Source: Flavobacterium sp. (GTDB lineage Bacteria > Bacteroidota > Bacteroidia > Flavobacteriales > Flavobacteriaceae). Taken from it: a stretch of 64,000 bases of DNA. The DNA lies in assembly GCF_027483985.1 (NCBI RefSeq), contig NZ_JAIXTJ010000050.1, forward strand, positions 124,001-188,000. Direction: 5' to 3'. Under the pieces are notes generated by a model that did no database searches, had not been told where the DNA came from, and saw nothing but the letters and a program-made list of their open reading frames with translations. The position numbers and the translations under genes are program-made. Shown in pieces: positions 40,866-50,493 of this stretch (the stretch's first letter is position 1; the number at the start of each line of letters is the position of its first letter).

Positions 40866-40873
40866 CAAATGTA
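40866..40873 (-). promoter_or_regulatory. -7 element of the DUF47/Pit operon
   Basis: Minus-strand TACATTTG matches TAnnTTTG exactly, 17 bases before the ATG at 40849. A -33 TTG at the right spacing was not found. No Pho-box-like repeat was recognised. Confidence 0.45.
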
Positions 40874-41005
40874 TTCAACTAATATTAAGAGAATGTTAAG
40901 TTACAAGAAATCTAGGTAAATAATATTATTTTGAATTTTATTACAAGAACTTCTTTTTTTCAAACGTTTTCGTACTTTAGCAAAACTAAAAATAAGCAAT
41001 ATTTT

Positions 41006-42634
41006 ATGGATTTAAACTTCAACAAAAACGAAGATCATAACAAACTTTTATTATCTGATTTAAAACAAAAATTTGCCAAAGTCAAACTTGGAGGTGGCGA
41101 AAAACGTATAGAAAAATTACATGCAGAAGGTAAAATGACTGCAAGAGAACGTATTGATTATTTGCTTGACAATAAATCTAATAGCATTGAAATTGGTGCT
41201 TTTGTAGGTGACGGAATGTATGCCGAACACGGAGGATGTCCTTCTGGTGGCGTTGTGGTTAAAATCGGATATATCTCAGGAAAGCAATGTATTGTTGTTG
41301 CCAATGATGCTACTGTAAAAGCTGGTGCGTGGTTTCCTATCACTGGAAAGAAAAATCTCCGTGCGCAAGAAATTGCAATGGAAAATCGTCTTCCAATAAT
41401 CTATTTGGTCGATTCTGCTGGAGTTTATTTGCCTATGCAAGACGAAATCTTTCCCGATAAAGAACATTTTGGTAGAATTTTTAGAAATAATGCGATAATG
41501 TCAAGTATGGGAATTACGCAAATTGCCGCAGTGATGGGAAGCTGTGTTGCTGGTGGTGCTTATCTTCCGATAATGAGTGACGAAGCAATGATTGTTGACA
41601 AAACAGGAAGTATTTTTCTTGCCGGAAGTTATTTAGTTAAAGCTGCTATCGGAGAAAACATCGACAATGAAACACTTGGTGGAGCAACAACACATTGCGA
41701 AATCTCAGGTGTTACTGATTACAAAGCAAAAGACGACAAAGATGCATTAGATCGCATTAAAAATATTGTTGGAAAAATTGGCGATTACGATAAAGCGGGT
41801 TTCAATAGAGAAAAACCTCAAAAACCGGCTTTAAACGAACAAGATATTTACGGAATCATTCCAAAGTCTCGTTCAGATCAATATGATATGATGGAGGTTA
41901 TCAAACGATTGGTTGATAATTCTGAAATGGATATGTACAAACCTGATTACGGGAAGTCAATAATCACTTGTTATGCACGAATCGATGGTTGGGCTGTGGG
42001 AATTGTGGCTAATCAACGAACCGTTTCTAAAACTAAAAAAGGTGAAATTGAATTTGGAGGTGTAATTTACTCCAGTTCAGCTGATAAAGCTACCCGATTT
42101 ATTGCCAATTGTAATCAAAAAAAGATTCCGTTAGTTTTCCTTCAAGACGTAACTGGTTTTATGGTTGGAAGTAAATCAGAACACGGCGGCATTATTAAAG
42201 ATGGTGCCAAAATGGTAAACGCTGTTTCTAATTCGGTTGTGCCTAAATTTACGGTTGTTGTGGGGAATTCTTATGGTGCAGGAAATTACGCAATGTGTGG
42301 CAAAGCTTATGATCCAAGATTAATTTTTGCTTGGCCAAGTGCCGAATTAGCTGTTATGGGTGGAACGCAAGCTGCAAAAGTATTAGCACAAATTGAGGCT
42401 TCTTCATTAAAAGCTAAAGGTGAAACGGTCGATGAAACAATAGAAAAAGAATTGTTTGATAAAATCAAAGCAAAATATGACGCACAGGTTTCTCCTTATT
42501 ATGCAGCATCACGATTGTGGACAGACGCTATCATCGATCCATTAGAAACAAGAACTTGGATATCAATGGGAATTGAAGCCGCAAACCACTCACCTATTGA
42601 GAAAAAGTTTAACTTGGGTGTGATTCAGGTTTAG
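41006..42634 (+). CDS. acyl-CoA carboxylase carboxyltransferase (beta) subunit, 542 aa
   Basis: Biotin-dependent carboxyltransferase subunit. Start at the ATG 41006 (MDLNFNKNEDHNKLL) instead of a TTG 25 codons upstream. Two crotonase-like halves are visible: the first with VDSAGVYLPMQDEIFPDKEHFGRIF and MGSCVAGGAYLPIMSDEAMI, the second with PLVFLQDVTGFMVGSKSEHGG and NSYGAGNYAMCGKAYDPRL. The AGVYLPMQ(D/E) and PDKEHFGRIF segments favour the methylcrotonyl-CoA carboxylase branch (leucine degradation), although propionyl/acetyl-CoA carboxylase cannot be excluded. No biotin-carrier alpha subunit is adjacent, so the partner is encoded elsewhere. Confidence 0.9.
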   Translation: MDLNFNKNEDHNKLLLSDLKQKFAKVKLGGGEKRIEKLHAEGKMTARERIDYLLDNKSNSIEIGAFVGDGMYAEHGGCPSGGVVVKIGYISGKQCIVVANDATVKAGAWFPITGKKNLRAQEIAMENRLPIIYLVDSAGVYLPMQDEIFPDKEHFGRIFRNNAIMSSMGITQIAAVMGSCVAGGAYLPIMSDEAMIVDKTGSIFLAGSYLVKAAIGENIDNETLGGATTHCEISGVTDYKAKDDKDALDRIKNIVGKIGDYDKAGFNREKPQKPALNEQDIYGIIPKSRSDQYDMMEVIKRLVDNSEMDMYKPDYGKSIITCYARIDGWAVGIVANQRTVSKTKKGEIEFGGVIYSSSADKATRFIANCNQKKIPLVFLQDVTGFMVGSKSEHGGIIKDGAKMVNAVSNSVVPKFTVVVGNSYGAGNYAMCGKAYDPRLIFAWPSAELAVMGGTQAAKVLAQIEASSLKAKGETVDETIEKELFDKIKAKYDAQVSPYYAASRLWTDAIIDPLETRTWISMGIEAANHSPIEKKFNLGVIQV

Positions 42635-42681
42635 TGTTTTCAAACTCAAGGTAGATATTGGAAAATCTAAAAATTAACTAT

Positions 42682-43194
42682 ATGAAAAAACTGTTTATTA
42701 TTTTTTTATTAAATATTGTTTGCTTTTTAACAACATCTTTTAATCAAAAAGAACAAAATAATTTAGAAAACGGTTTTTATTATTTATCTGAAAATGAAAA
42801 AGATAGTAAATTGGTCAATGATATAAATCCAAACTATAATATTGTCTATGGAATTGAAAAGAATCCAATTTTAACATCCAGTGATTTTCTTGATGTTGCT
42901 ATTTCCAATGAAACGTGTATTAACGAAAAAAGTGATGATCGTGCGATTGATATAAATTTAAATGAAAGCGGAAGAAAAAAGTGGAAAGTCGCAAAAAAAA
43001 TACTTACTAAAAGTAATGAAAGTTTTGTTTTAATTTTCGAAAATAAAGTTATTCTTGTAATGGATCATTGTTCTCATGGTGAATTGGAATTGTTAAAAAT
43101 ACACATCCATTTGAACAATAAAAATGTAAAACTTTTTAGTTCAACTATTAACCAAGAAATAGAATATTACAAATTAAATAACTCTAAAAAATAA
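42682..43194 (+). CDS. hypothetical secreted protein, possible SecDF P1-head-like domain, 170 aa
   Basis: The ATG at 42682 (MKKLFIIFLLNIVCFLTTSF) gives a signal peptide; an upstream TTG is less likely. The C-terminal part (IDINLNESGRKKWKVAKKI, then SFVLIFENKVILVMDH) resembles the SecDF P1 head subdomain, which is also found in stand-alone secreted Bacteroidota proteins. This resemblance is weak. The gene is 47 bases after the carboxyltransferase gene and 87 bases before the M1 peptidase gene, on the same strand. Confidence 0.65.
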   Translation: MKKLFIIFLLNIVCFLTTSFNQKEQNNLENGFYYLSENEKDSKLVNDINPNYNIVYGIEKNPILTSSDFLDVAISNETCINEKSDDRAIDINLNESGRKKWKVAKKILTKSNESFVLIFENKVILVMDHCSHGELELLKIHIHLNNKNVKLFSSTINQEIEYYKLNNSKK

Positions 43195-43281
43195 TTAAAA
43201 AGTAAAGTTGCAACCGTTATTATTTTCTTCTTAGTAACAAATCATCAAAAGAAACTACATATACTATCAAATACTATCGTT

Positions 43282-44898
43282 ATGAAAAAAATCTTTATTA
43301 TTGGTTTCGCTTTTATTGGTTTTCAAACTATATTTTCACAAAACTTTACAAGAAGAGATTCTTTGCAAGGCGGTTTGCGTCTAGAACGTACTTGTTACGA
43401 TGTGCAACGATATGATTTAAATATCACTATAAATCCAGAGGAAAGAACTATAGTAGGATTCAATGATATTTCATTTAAAGTAGTTGAAAAATCAGCTAAA
43501 ATTCAAGTCGATTTGTTTGAAAATATGAAAGTTGATTCGATTGTTTTCAATGGAAAAAAGCTAGAATACAAGCGCGAATTTGATGCAGTTTTTATTGATT
43601 TTCCAAATGATTTGACAATTAATGCTTCTGAAAAAATTCGTTTTTATTATTCTGGTAAACCTAAAGTGGCCAAAAATGCACCTTGGGATGGCGGATTTGT
43701 TTTTAGAAAAGACAAACAATCAAAGCATTGGATTGGAGTTGCAGTTCAAGGAACTGGAGCTAGTTTATGGTATCCAGTTAAAGATTCACAAACTGATGAA
43801 CCTAACCTTGGTGCGACTATCAAAGTTGCTGTACCAAACGGATTAATGAATGTTTCTAATGGCCGATTTACTGGATCTGAAGATTTAAAAAACGGCTATA
43901 CACGTTGGGATTGGGAAGTAAAAAATCCGATAAACAATTATGATATCACAGTGAATATTGCCGATTACGCTCACATTCACGATAATCACGACGGACTTGA
44001 TTTAGATTATTATGTTTTGCGTGATAATGAAGAAACAGCCAAAAAACATTTTGAAGAAGTAAAACCAATGATGGATTGTTTTCAAGCGAAATTCGGAACG
44101 TATCCTTTTGCTAATGATGGCTACAAATTGGTTGAAACTCCTTATTTAGGTATGGAGCATCAAAGTGCTGTAGCTTATGGCAATAAGTACAAAAAAGGTT
44201 ATATGGGAAGTGACTTATCAATGACTGGAGTTGGCCTTTTATTTGATTATATAACTATTCACGAAAGTGGCCACGAATGGTTTGGAAACAGCATCACATC
44301 GGCTGATATTGCAGATATGTGGATTCACGAAGGTTTCACGCAATATACCGAAATTGTTTATATCGAATGTCAGTATGGTTATGAAAAAGCTATGAAATAT
44401 GCACGTGGATTGCATAAAAATGTACAAGGTGATCGACCAATAATCGGAACTTGTTGTGTTAATCACGAAGGTTCAGGTGATATGTATCCAAAAGGAGCTT
44501 TACTTTTAAATACATTGCGTCACGTTTTTAATAACGACGAGTTGTGGTGGAAAACAATTTTGAAATATTCTGAAACATTCCGTCATAAAATCATCGATAC
44601 ACCAACAGTAATTGCCTTTTTTAATGAAGAAAGTAAAATGGATCTTACGCCAATTTTCAATCAATATTTGAATTACAAAAAAATACCAGTCTTAGAACTA
44701 AAACTAAGTAAAAACAAATTAGAATTTGAATGGAAAACCGATGTAACCGATTTCAAAATGCCTATTGATATTAAAGTTAATGGTCAAGAAATTAGAATCG
44801 AGCCAACCAACAAATGGAAAAAATCGAAATTCAAAATCAAATCTTTAGACGAGGTTGAAGTGCTTACAAATGAGTATTTTGTAAAAGTTTCAAAATAG
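43282..44898 (+). CDS. M1 family metallopeptidase, 538 aa
   Basis: Exported aminopeptidase-like enzyme. A signal peptide (MKKIFIIGFAFIGFQTIFS) is followed by the beta-saddle N-terminal domain. The substrate-binding motif reads GMEHQSAVAYG (a variant of GAMEN) near residue 291, and the zinc site HESGHEWFGNSI is at residue 327, with the third ligand glutamate in WIHEGFTQY about 20 residues later. It lacks the C-terminal helical domain of large M1 enzymes, giving a short form typical of Bacteroidota. It releases N-terminal residues from peptides outside the cytoplasm. Its stop is one base from that of the convergent lipoprotein gene. Confidence 0.92.
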   Translation: MKKIFIIGFAFIGFQTIFSQNFTRRDSLQGGLRLERTCYDVQRYDLNITINPEERTIVGFNDISFKVVEKSAKIQVDLFENMKVDSIVFNGKKLEYKREFDAVFIDFPNDLTINASEKIRFYYSGKPKVAKNAPWDGGFVFRKDKQSKHWIGVAVQGTGASLWYPVKDSQTDEPNLGATIKVAVPNGLMNVSNGRFTGSEDLKNGYTRWDWEVKNPINNYDITVNIADYAHIHDNHDGLDLDYYVLRDNEETAKKHFEEVKPMMDCFQAKFGTYPFANDGYKLVETPYLGMEHQSAVAYGNKYKKGYMGSDLSMTGVGLLFDYITIHESGHEWFGNSITSADIADMWIHEGFTQYTEIVYIECQYGYEKAMKYARGLHKNVQGDRPIIGTCCVNHEGSGDMYPKGALLLNTLRHVFNNDELWWKTILKYSETFRHKIIDTPTVIAFFNEESKMDLTPIFNQYLNYKKIPVLELKLSKNKLEFEWKTDVTDFKMPIDIKVNGQEIRIEPTNKWKKSKFKIKSLDEVEVLTNEYFVKVSK

Positions 44899-44899
44899 T

Positions 44900-45244
44900 C
44901 TAGAATTTGCCATAAAAACTTGATATGTCAAAGTAAACCGATTTTTCTTCACCATTTGAAGTTATAATTCGCATCGTGTCATATTGTTTTCCGTTTTTGG
45001 AACCTGAACCTTGGCTTACCAATTTGTAACCTGGATACATTTCTTTTAGTTTTGAATAAACTTTAGAAACACCTGTCATTTCATCTTTTGCTTTGATAAT
45101 TATCGCATTTTCATAAGATGAACCATCTTGAACACCTGAAACAATTGAAGTATCATTTGATTCAGTTGTAGTTGTTTCCTTTGTTTTCGTTGTAGAACAC
45201 GACAGTAAGGAACCAATTAGTATAATTAATGCCACTTTTTTCAT
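44900..45244 (-). CDS. small lipoprotein, 114 aa
   Basis: Predicted lipoprotein: MKKVALIILIGSLLSCSTTKTKE ends its signal in a lipobox cysteine at residue 16. A Thr-rich linker is followed by a compact domain of about 75 residues (AIIIKAKDEMTGVSKVYSKL, QYDTMRIITSNGEEKSVYFDISSFYG). I recognise no family. It is the last gene of a minus-strand group after the CPBP protease and menE genes, with 10 bases separating it from menE. It abuts the M1 gene on the other strand, with no terminator between. Confidence 0.7.
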   Translation of the reverse strand: MKKVALIILIGSLLSCSTTKTKETTTTESNDTSIVSGVQDGSSYENAIIIKAKDEMTGVSKVYSKLKEMYPGYKLVSQGSGSKNGKQYDTMRIITSNGEEKSVYFDISSFYGKF

Positions 45245-45254
45245 AATAATCTAT

Positions 45255-46301
45255 TTAAGTTAAACTCTCTTTTCTCAAAATTTTACCGTTCTCAGTTTCT
45301 TTAAATTTTGAAACAAAGACAATTTCTTTCGGACGTTCATATTTGTCCAAACCTTCAAATATAACTTTATCAATATCATAGGATTCGCCTTCAATAATCA
45401 AAATTACTTTTTCGCCCAATTCAGCATCTTCTTTGGATGCGATAAAAAATCTGCGGTTTATTTTTCCGTCTAATTTTTTCTCTACTTGCTCGGGCATAAT
45501 TTTTACGCCACCACTATTCACAATATTATCTATTCTTCCTAGAAACAAAAATTGGTTTTCATTTACCAATTCTACTAAATCATTTGTGATTACAGTATCT
45601 TCTGCAATAACATTTGGTGCGTGAATCACTAGACAATTTCTTTCATCATAACTAATTGTCACATTTGGTAAAACTGTAAATGCCTTCTCTCCTACTTTTT
45701 TAGCTGCAATATGTGTTATGGTTTCGGTCATACCATAAGTTTCGTATACATCAGTTGGTAGTTTAGCAAGATCTTTTTCTAAATTTTTACTGATTCTTGC
45801 ACCTCCAACAATTAATTTTTTCACATTTTTTAATTCTTTAAGAGAATTTTGAGCTTGCATTGGTACCATCGCGACAAAATCATAATTGGTATCATCCAAA
45901 TTTTCCATCGGATGCGATGTTGGAGCAACATAATCTAAATCTAAACCAAGAATTATCGAACGAATTAACATCATTTTTCCGGCAACGTATTTTACTGGTA
46001 AACATTGCAACGCACGATTACCAGGTTGTAAACCAAAAAAATCACCTGTAGCTAAAGCTGAATTTACCATAGCTTGTTTTTCAACTCTAATTGTTTTTGG
46101 AATTCCTGTTGAGCCTGAAGTTTTCATTTCAACATAGGATTTTCCGTCGAACCAATCCAAAAGAAAATCGCCAACGGGTTTTTCCCAATCGTCACCTTCT
46201 TTTATAAAACTGTAAGCCACACGGCACAAGTCATCTTTATCAAAATGAAATCCATTTAATTTAAATGAATTATGAACGTTTTCGTAAGTTGGATTAATCA
46301 T
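45255..46301 (-). CDS. menE: AMP-binding enzyme, probable O-succinylbenzoate-CoA ligase, 348 aa
   Basis: Short ANL-superfamily ligase, probably making o-succinylbenzoyl-CoA for menaquinone biosynthesis. The phosphate-binding loop SGSTGIPKTIRVEKQ lies near residue 60, the ETYGMTETITHIA adenylate motif near 188, and the C-terminal catalytic lysine in ETENGKILRKESL. At 348 residues it is about 100 shorter than proteobacterial MenE, mainly at the N-terminus, which is the usual size in flavobacteria. The assignment rests on size, family and phylum; other menaquinone genes are not in the window. Its start overlaps the CPBP gene by 8 bases (ATGATTAA), so translation is coupled. Confidence 0.78.
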   Translation of the reverse strand: MINPTYENVHNSFKLNGFHFDKDDLCRVAYSFIKEGDDWEKPVGDFLLDWFDGKSYVEMKTSGSTGIPKTIRVEKQAMVNSALATGDFFGLQPGNRALQCLPVKYVAGKMMLIRSIILGLDLDYVAPTSHPMENLDDTNYDFVAMVPMQAQNSLKELKNVKKLIVGGARISKNLEKDLAKLPTDVYETYGMTETITHIAAKKVGEKAFTVLPNVTISYDERNCLVIHAPNVIAEDTVITNDLVELVNENQFLFLGRIDNIVNSGGVKIMPEQVEKKLDGKINRRFFIASKEDAELGEKVILIIEGESYDIDKVIFEGLDKYERPKEIVFVSKFKETENGKILRKESLT

Positions 46302-47466
46302 TGTTTATTTCGTTTGAATTAGTTTCTAATTTGATTTCGCCTGTAAGTTTTTCTTTCCAATCGGTCCATTTATATTTTTTTCCAAAAAGTAAAAGTAATA
46401 ATGGAAATACAACAAAAACTGGAATAATTATTTCTAAACCAGCCGAAGGTTCAGAAACATCTTTAAAAATAGAATTGGTTTGCAGTGCCGACCAATCAGA
46501 AGTTACTAATAATGCCGTAACCAAATTATTGGCTGCGTGAAATCCTAGTGCCAATTCCATTCCATCGTCCATCAATGTGATGATTCCTAAAAATAAGCCT
46601 GTACCGATATAGTAAACCATTATTAGGTTACCCATTTTATCAACTTCTGGATTGAAAAAATGCATTCCACCAAATATAAATGAAGTTATCAGCAATGGAA
46701 ATAATTTACTTTTTCCAATATTGAATAGTTTTTCATAAAAATTAGTTTCAAAAAAATTAAATTTTGTTAATAAGATATCCAACAAAACGAGTATTATTAA
46801 AGTTATAATAAACAACACAAAGTTCCAAATAAGTGCTAAAAATTCTATATCAATAATTGTTGCAATTATTGATTTTAGCATTAAAAAAATTGGTACAAAT
46901 AGTAATGAATAAAAAATTCCAATAATAAATTTTTTATTTAAAGAACCATTTGCAAATCCTTGTATTAAATATCCTCTAAAAACATATTCTTCTGTACTGG
47001 TTTGAATCGGTATAAAAATTACTCCTATTAGTACTAAAATCAAAAACGGAACAGGTTTAAAATTCCAAACGATTTCTTCAGGATTCAAATAATAACTAAC
47101 TAAAACACTGGCAATGGTAAACAAAGCCCATAAGAAGAAAGAAAAGAAAACGCGCTTCCAATCGATTTTACTTCTTGATGTGGTGACTTCTAAAATAGTT
47201 TGTTTATGAAAATATTTTACCACAAGAAAAACACCAGCTAATCCAAAAACAAAAGAAAGCATTATCAAAAATAAAGATAAATTAGAATCCAGCATTTTAA
47301 GCATTCCAGCACTATCTGTAGGAATTTCTCCACCATCAAATGTTTTAAAAATCAAAGCTATCCCAAATGGGAGTTGTCCGATTACAGACGCTAAAAAGAT
47401 TACTAACGAACCAACCAAGTACTTCCAAAAGGGATTTTCTTTTTTTACACCTTGCTCTAAAAACAT
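46294..47466 (-). CDS. CPBP family intramembrane metalloprotease (CAAX-like), 390 aa
   Basis: Multi-spanning membrane protein of the CPBP/ABI family. About nine hydrophobic segments are visible. The catalytic glutamate motif EEYVFRGYLIQGF (E-E-x-x-x-R) is near residue 165, and the two later histidine motifs are seen in FGGMHFFNPE and LGFHAANNLV. The family includes CAAX-type prenyl proteases and bacteriocin-immunity proteins. Its role in flavobacteria is not established. It overlaps menE by 8 bases and heads the operon CPBP-menE-lipoprotein. A near -7 element (TAAATTTG on the minus strand, 47475-47482) lies only 8 bases before the ATG. Confidence 0.87.
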   Translation of the reverse strand: MFLEQGVKKENPFWKYLVGSLVIFLASVIGQLPFGIALIFKTFDGGEIPTDSAGMLKMLDSNLSLFLIMLSFVFGLAGVFLVVKYFHKQTILEVTTSRSKIDWKRVFFSFFLWALFTIASVLVSYYLNPEEIVWNFKPVPFLILVLIGVIFIPIQTSTEEYVFRGYLIQGFANGSLNKKFIIGIFYSLLFVPIFLMLKSIIATIIDIEFLALIWNFVLFIITLIILVLLDILLTKFNFFETNFYEKLFNIGKSKLFPLLITSFIFGGMHFFNPEVDKMGNLIMVYYIGTGLFLGIITLMDDGMELALGFHAANNLVTALLVTSDWSALQTNSIFKDVSEPSAGLEIIIPVFVVFPLLLLLFGKKYKWTDWKEKLTGEIKLETNSNEINND

Positions 47467-47540
47467 AATTTTATCAAATTTAAATTTTAATAAAAATACT
47501 ATAATTATTGCAATATTTATTTAATTTACACAAAAAATAT

Positions 47541-47882
47541 ATGATAACAATTTACCACAATCCAAGATGCGGAAAGTCGCGCGAATGTTTGGCTTTCTTA
47601 GAAAATTCTGATGAAGCGTTTGAAGTAATTAAGTATTTAGAAAAACCATTAACATTCAATGAATTAAGTACTTTGATAAAAAAGCTAAACTTGAAACCAA
47701 TAGAAGTTGTTAGAACCAAAGAATCTATTTGGATTTCTAATTTCAAAGGAAAGGATTTATCAGATGAACAAATCGTTAATGCAATGGTCGAATATCCAAT
47801 TTTGATGGAACGTCCTATAGCTGTGAAAGGCAATAAAGCAGTGATTGCAAGACCATTTGACAAGGTTAAAAGTATACTTTAA
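47541..47882 (+). CDS. ArsC-family (glutaredoxin-like) reductase, 113 aa
   Basis: Thioredoxin-fold protein of the glutaredoxin-dependent ArsC/Spx family. Its start MITIYHNPRCGKSRECL holds the catalytic cysteine and the C-x-K-S-R loop of arsenate reductases, with conserved IKYLEKPLTFNEL and the C-terminal RPIAVKGNKAVIARP. The ATG at 47541 was chosen over a TTG at 47508. It probably reduces arsenate with glutathione-type or other thiols, but family members in Bacteroidota also have housekeeping roles. No arsenic resistance genes are adjacent, so the function stays tentative. Confidence 0.85.
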   Translation: MITIYHNPRCGKSRECLAFLENSDEAFEVIKYLEKPLTFNELSTLIKKLNLKPIEVVRTKESIWISNFKGKDLSDEQIVNAMVEYPILMERPIAVKGNKAVIARPFDKVKSIL

Positions 47883-47916
47883 CGTTCTTTAACTTCTTTT
47901 AACAAACCTTTGTGAT

Positions 47917-47944
47917 TTGATGGTTAAACGAAGGATTAGTTTTG
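47917..47944 (+). promoter_or_regulatory. promoter of the TonB-dependent receptor gene
   Basis: TTG at 47917-47919, a 17-base spacer and TAGTTTTG at 47937-47944 match the flavobacterial consensus. This gives a short leader before the ATG at 47982; the ATG at 47961 would leave only about ten bases. Confidence 0.65.
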
Positions 47945-47981
47945 TAGTCTAATTAGGATTATGAAATATAAACATCAAACT

Positions 47982-50423
47982 ATGAAAAAAATTAAATTCT
48001 TTTTAACTTTAGCGTTGTTGCTAAGTACATTTTTAAATTATTCGCAACAAAGACCTGAAGGTAAAAAGGTTAAAGTATCAGGAAAAATCGTAGAAAAAGT
48101 AAGCAGTCAACCGCTTGAGTATGCAACCGTTTCTTTAGTCAACACTACTACAAACAAAATTACCGCAGGAGGAATTACCGATGCTAAAGGTGAATTTAAT
48201 TTTGATGCTTCACCAGCAACTTACAACGTAAAAGTTGAATTTATTTCTTTTAAACCACTTGAAATTAAAGGAAAAGAAATTAAAGATAATACTAATTTAG
48301 GTACTATTTCACTTGAAGATGAAAGTACGAAACTAAATGAAGTTATCATTCGTTCAGAGAAAACTACTGTTGAAATCAAACTTGATAAAAAAGTTTACAA
48401 TGTTGGTAATGATTTAATGGTAAAAGGTGGAACAGTTAGTGATGTGTTAGATAATATTCCATCGGTTGCTGTTAGTGCTGAAGGTAACATAAGTTTAAGA
48501 GGTAACGAAAATGTTAGAATCTTAATTGACGGAAAACCTTCAAACGCTATTAATATTAATGACGCTTTAAGAATGCTTCCTGCTGATGCCATTGATAAAG
48601 TGGAAGTTATTACCAATCCATCGGCTCGTTATGATGCTGAAGGTGGCGGTGGTTTATTAAACATCATCCTTAAAAAAGGTAAAACTAATGGTTTAAATGG
48701 CGTAATTATTGCCAACACTGGTTATCCTGATAATCACGGTTTGAGTGGGAATTTAAACTACAAAACAACTGAGTTTAATTTATTCACAACTCAAGGATAC
48801 AACTACAGAAACAATCCGGGTAACTCGTTAGTAGAAACTGAATATTTGAATGCAAGTCCTACAGCTCCAAGATTCATTAATGAAACTAGAGATAACGACA
48901 GAATCAATAAAGGATACAATGGTAACTTTGGTGCTGAATGGTTTTTAGATAAAAATACAACTTGGACAAATACTGTTAACTACAGAAAGACAACTGGAGA
49001 TAACCAAGATAATGTGTTTTTTGATAGACAATTTACAAATTCAAGTTTGAATAACATCCAAAGTCGTATCAATTTTGAAGATGGAAAAAGTGAAAACGTT
49101 GATTTCTCATCTAACTTAATTAGAAAATTTAAAAAAGACGGTCACAAACTAACTATTGATACTCAATTTTCTAAAAATAGTGATGATAACATTGCAACTA
49201 TTATTGATAGCCAAGAAGGAACTGATGCAACGATTAGTATTCAAAGACAAAATCGTAATTTAATTCAAGCTGATTATGTTTTACCAATCGGAAAATCAAT
49301 GCAACTTGAAGCAGGTTACCGTGGAGATTTTTCAGAACTTGATACAGATGTTACCGTTTTTAACGAAGGTGTTGTAAATACTTTATTCACAAATAATTTA
49401 GTTTACAAAGAAAAAGTAAATGCACTTTATACTCAATACGGATTTAAAGTTAGTAAATTTTCTGTTTTACTTGGTATGCGTTGGGAAGATTCTAATATTG
49501 ATATCAACCAAATTACAACAAGTGATTTCAATAACAAAAGATACAATAACTTCTTTCCGAGTGCCTTTTTTACTTATGAAATAAGTGATAAAACTAACGC
49601 ATCTATTAGTTATAGTAAAAGAATTCAACGACCTAGAGGAAGACAAATTAATCCTTTTAGCAACTATTCAAGTAATATTAACATCTTTCAAGGAAATCCT
49701 GATTTAGATCCGGCGATGACTGATGCTATTGATTTAGGTTTTCTTAAAAGTTGGGAAAAAGTGACTTTGAACACTTCATTGTATGTAAATAAAACTACGG
49801 ATTCGTTTCAGTTTGTTAGAAGAGAATCAGGTACATTTGTAAATGGAATTCCGGTTATTGTGAGTTCTCCAATTAATTTGGCTACTGAATACAGAGCAGG
49901 ATTTGAATTTACATTAAACTACACACCTTACAAATGGTGGAAATTAAACAGTAACTTTAACTTTTTTAGAGTAGAAACGCAAGGTGATTTTACTTATACA
50001 AACTTCCAAAATACGCAAGTAACTCAAAATTTTGATAATATAGCTAGTTCGTGGTCGACTAGATTAACTTCAAAAATTACTTTACCAAAAAAGATTGATT
50101 GGCAAACTAACGCCACTTATAACGGACCGCAAAACAATGCACAAGGTAGAAGTTTAGGTGTTTTTGCTATGAATTTAGCGTTCAGTAAAGATGTTCTTAA
50201 AGATAAAGGAACCGTTTCATTAAACGTAAACGACGTTTTTAATTCAAGAAAAAGAATTATGGAAACTAATATTCCTAATTTAATCAATTCTTATGCTGAA
50301 ATGCAATGGAGAGAAAGACAAGTTACTCTATCGTTTACTTACCGTTTTAACAAACCTAAAAACGAGCGAGACAGACAACCAAAGAGAAATCAAGATAATG
50401 ATGGTGGAGATTTTCCAGGATAA
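47982..50423 (+). CDS. TonB-dependent outer-membrane receptor, CarboxypepD_reg type, 813 aa
   Basis: SusC/FecA-like receptor. A signal peptide (MKKIKFFLTLALLLSTFLNYS) leads to a carboxypeptidase-regulatory-like domain (residues 20-100, KVSGKIVEKVSSQPLEYATV). The plug domain follows (residues about 115-230, VSDVLDNIPSVAVSAEGNIS and LRGNENVRILIDG), then a long 22-strand barrel to the C-terminus, ending QVTLSFTYRFNKPKNE with a charged tail. The ligand is unknown; such receptors move siderophores, glycans or peptides. The ATG at 47982 is preferred for signal-peptide quality and promoter spacing, but 47961 is also possible. No SusD-like partner is adjacent. Confidence 0.9.
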   Translation: MKKIKFFLTLALLLSTFLNYSQQRPEGKKVKVSGKIVEKVSSQPLEYATVSLVNTTTNKITAGGITDAKGEFNFDASPATYNVKVEFISFKPLEIKGKEIKDNTNLGTISLEDESTKLNEVIIRSEKTTVEIKLDKKVYNVGNDLMVKGGTVSDVLDNIPSVAVSAEGNISLRGNENVRILIDGKPSNAININDALRMLPADAIDKVEVITNPSARYDAEGGGGLLNIILKKGKTNGLNGVIIANTGYPDNHGLSGNLNYKTTEFNLFTTQGYNYRNNPGNSLVETEYLNASPTAPRFINETRDNDRINKGYNGNFGAEWFLDKNTTWTNTVNYRKTTGDNQDNVFFDRQFTNSSLNNIQSRINFEDGKSENVDFSSNLIRKFKKDGHKLTIDTQFSKNSDDNIATIIDSQEGTDATISIQRQNRNLIQADYVLPIGKSMQLEAGYRGDFSELDTDVTVFNEGVVNTLFTNNLVYKEKVNALYTQYGFKVSKFSVLLGMRWEDSNIDINQITTSDFNNKRYNNFFPSAFFTYEISDKTNASISYSKRIQRPRGRQINPFSNYSSNINIFQGNPDLDPAMTDAIDLGFLKSWEKVTLNTSLYVNKTTDSFQFVRRESGTFVNGIPVIVSSPINLATEYRAGFEFTLNYTPYKWWKLNSNFNFFRVETQGDFTYTNFQNTQVTQNFDNIASSWSTRLTSKITLPKKIDWQTNATYNGPQNNAQGRSLGVFAMNLAFSKDVLKDKGTVSLNVNDVFNSRKRIMETNIPNLINSYAEMQWRERQVTLSFTYRFNKPKNERDRQPKRNQDNDGGDFPG

Positions 50424-50445
50424 TCAAGCCACATAACATACAATA

Positions 50446-50475
50446 AAAAAAGTCCCAATTGCTTGGGACTTTTTT
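50446..50475. terminator. bidirectional terminator after the TonB-dependent receptor
   Basis: Perfect 13-bp stem AAAAAAGTCCCAA/TTGGGACTTTTTT with a 4-base loop. It serves the receptor gene and the convergent 55-residue gene. Confidence 0.92.
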
Positions 50476-50493
50476 ATTTTAAAACAAAACTAA

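Noticed and set aside
45255..46301. Truncated acyl-CoA ligase pseudogene
   Set aside because: All key motifs, including the C-terminal lysine, are present and about 350 residues is normal for MenE in flavobacteria.
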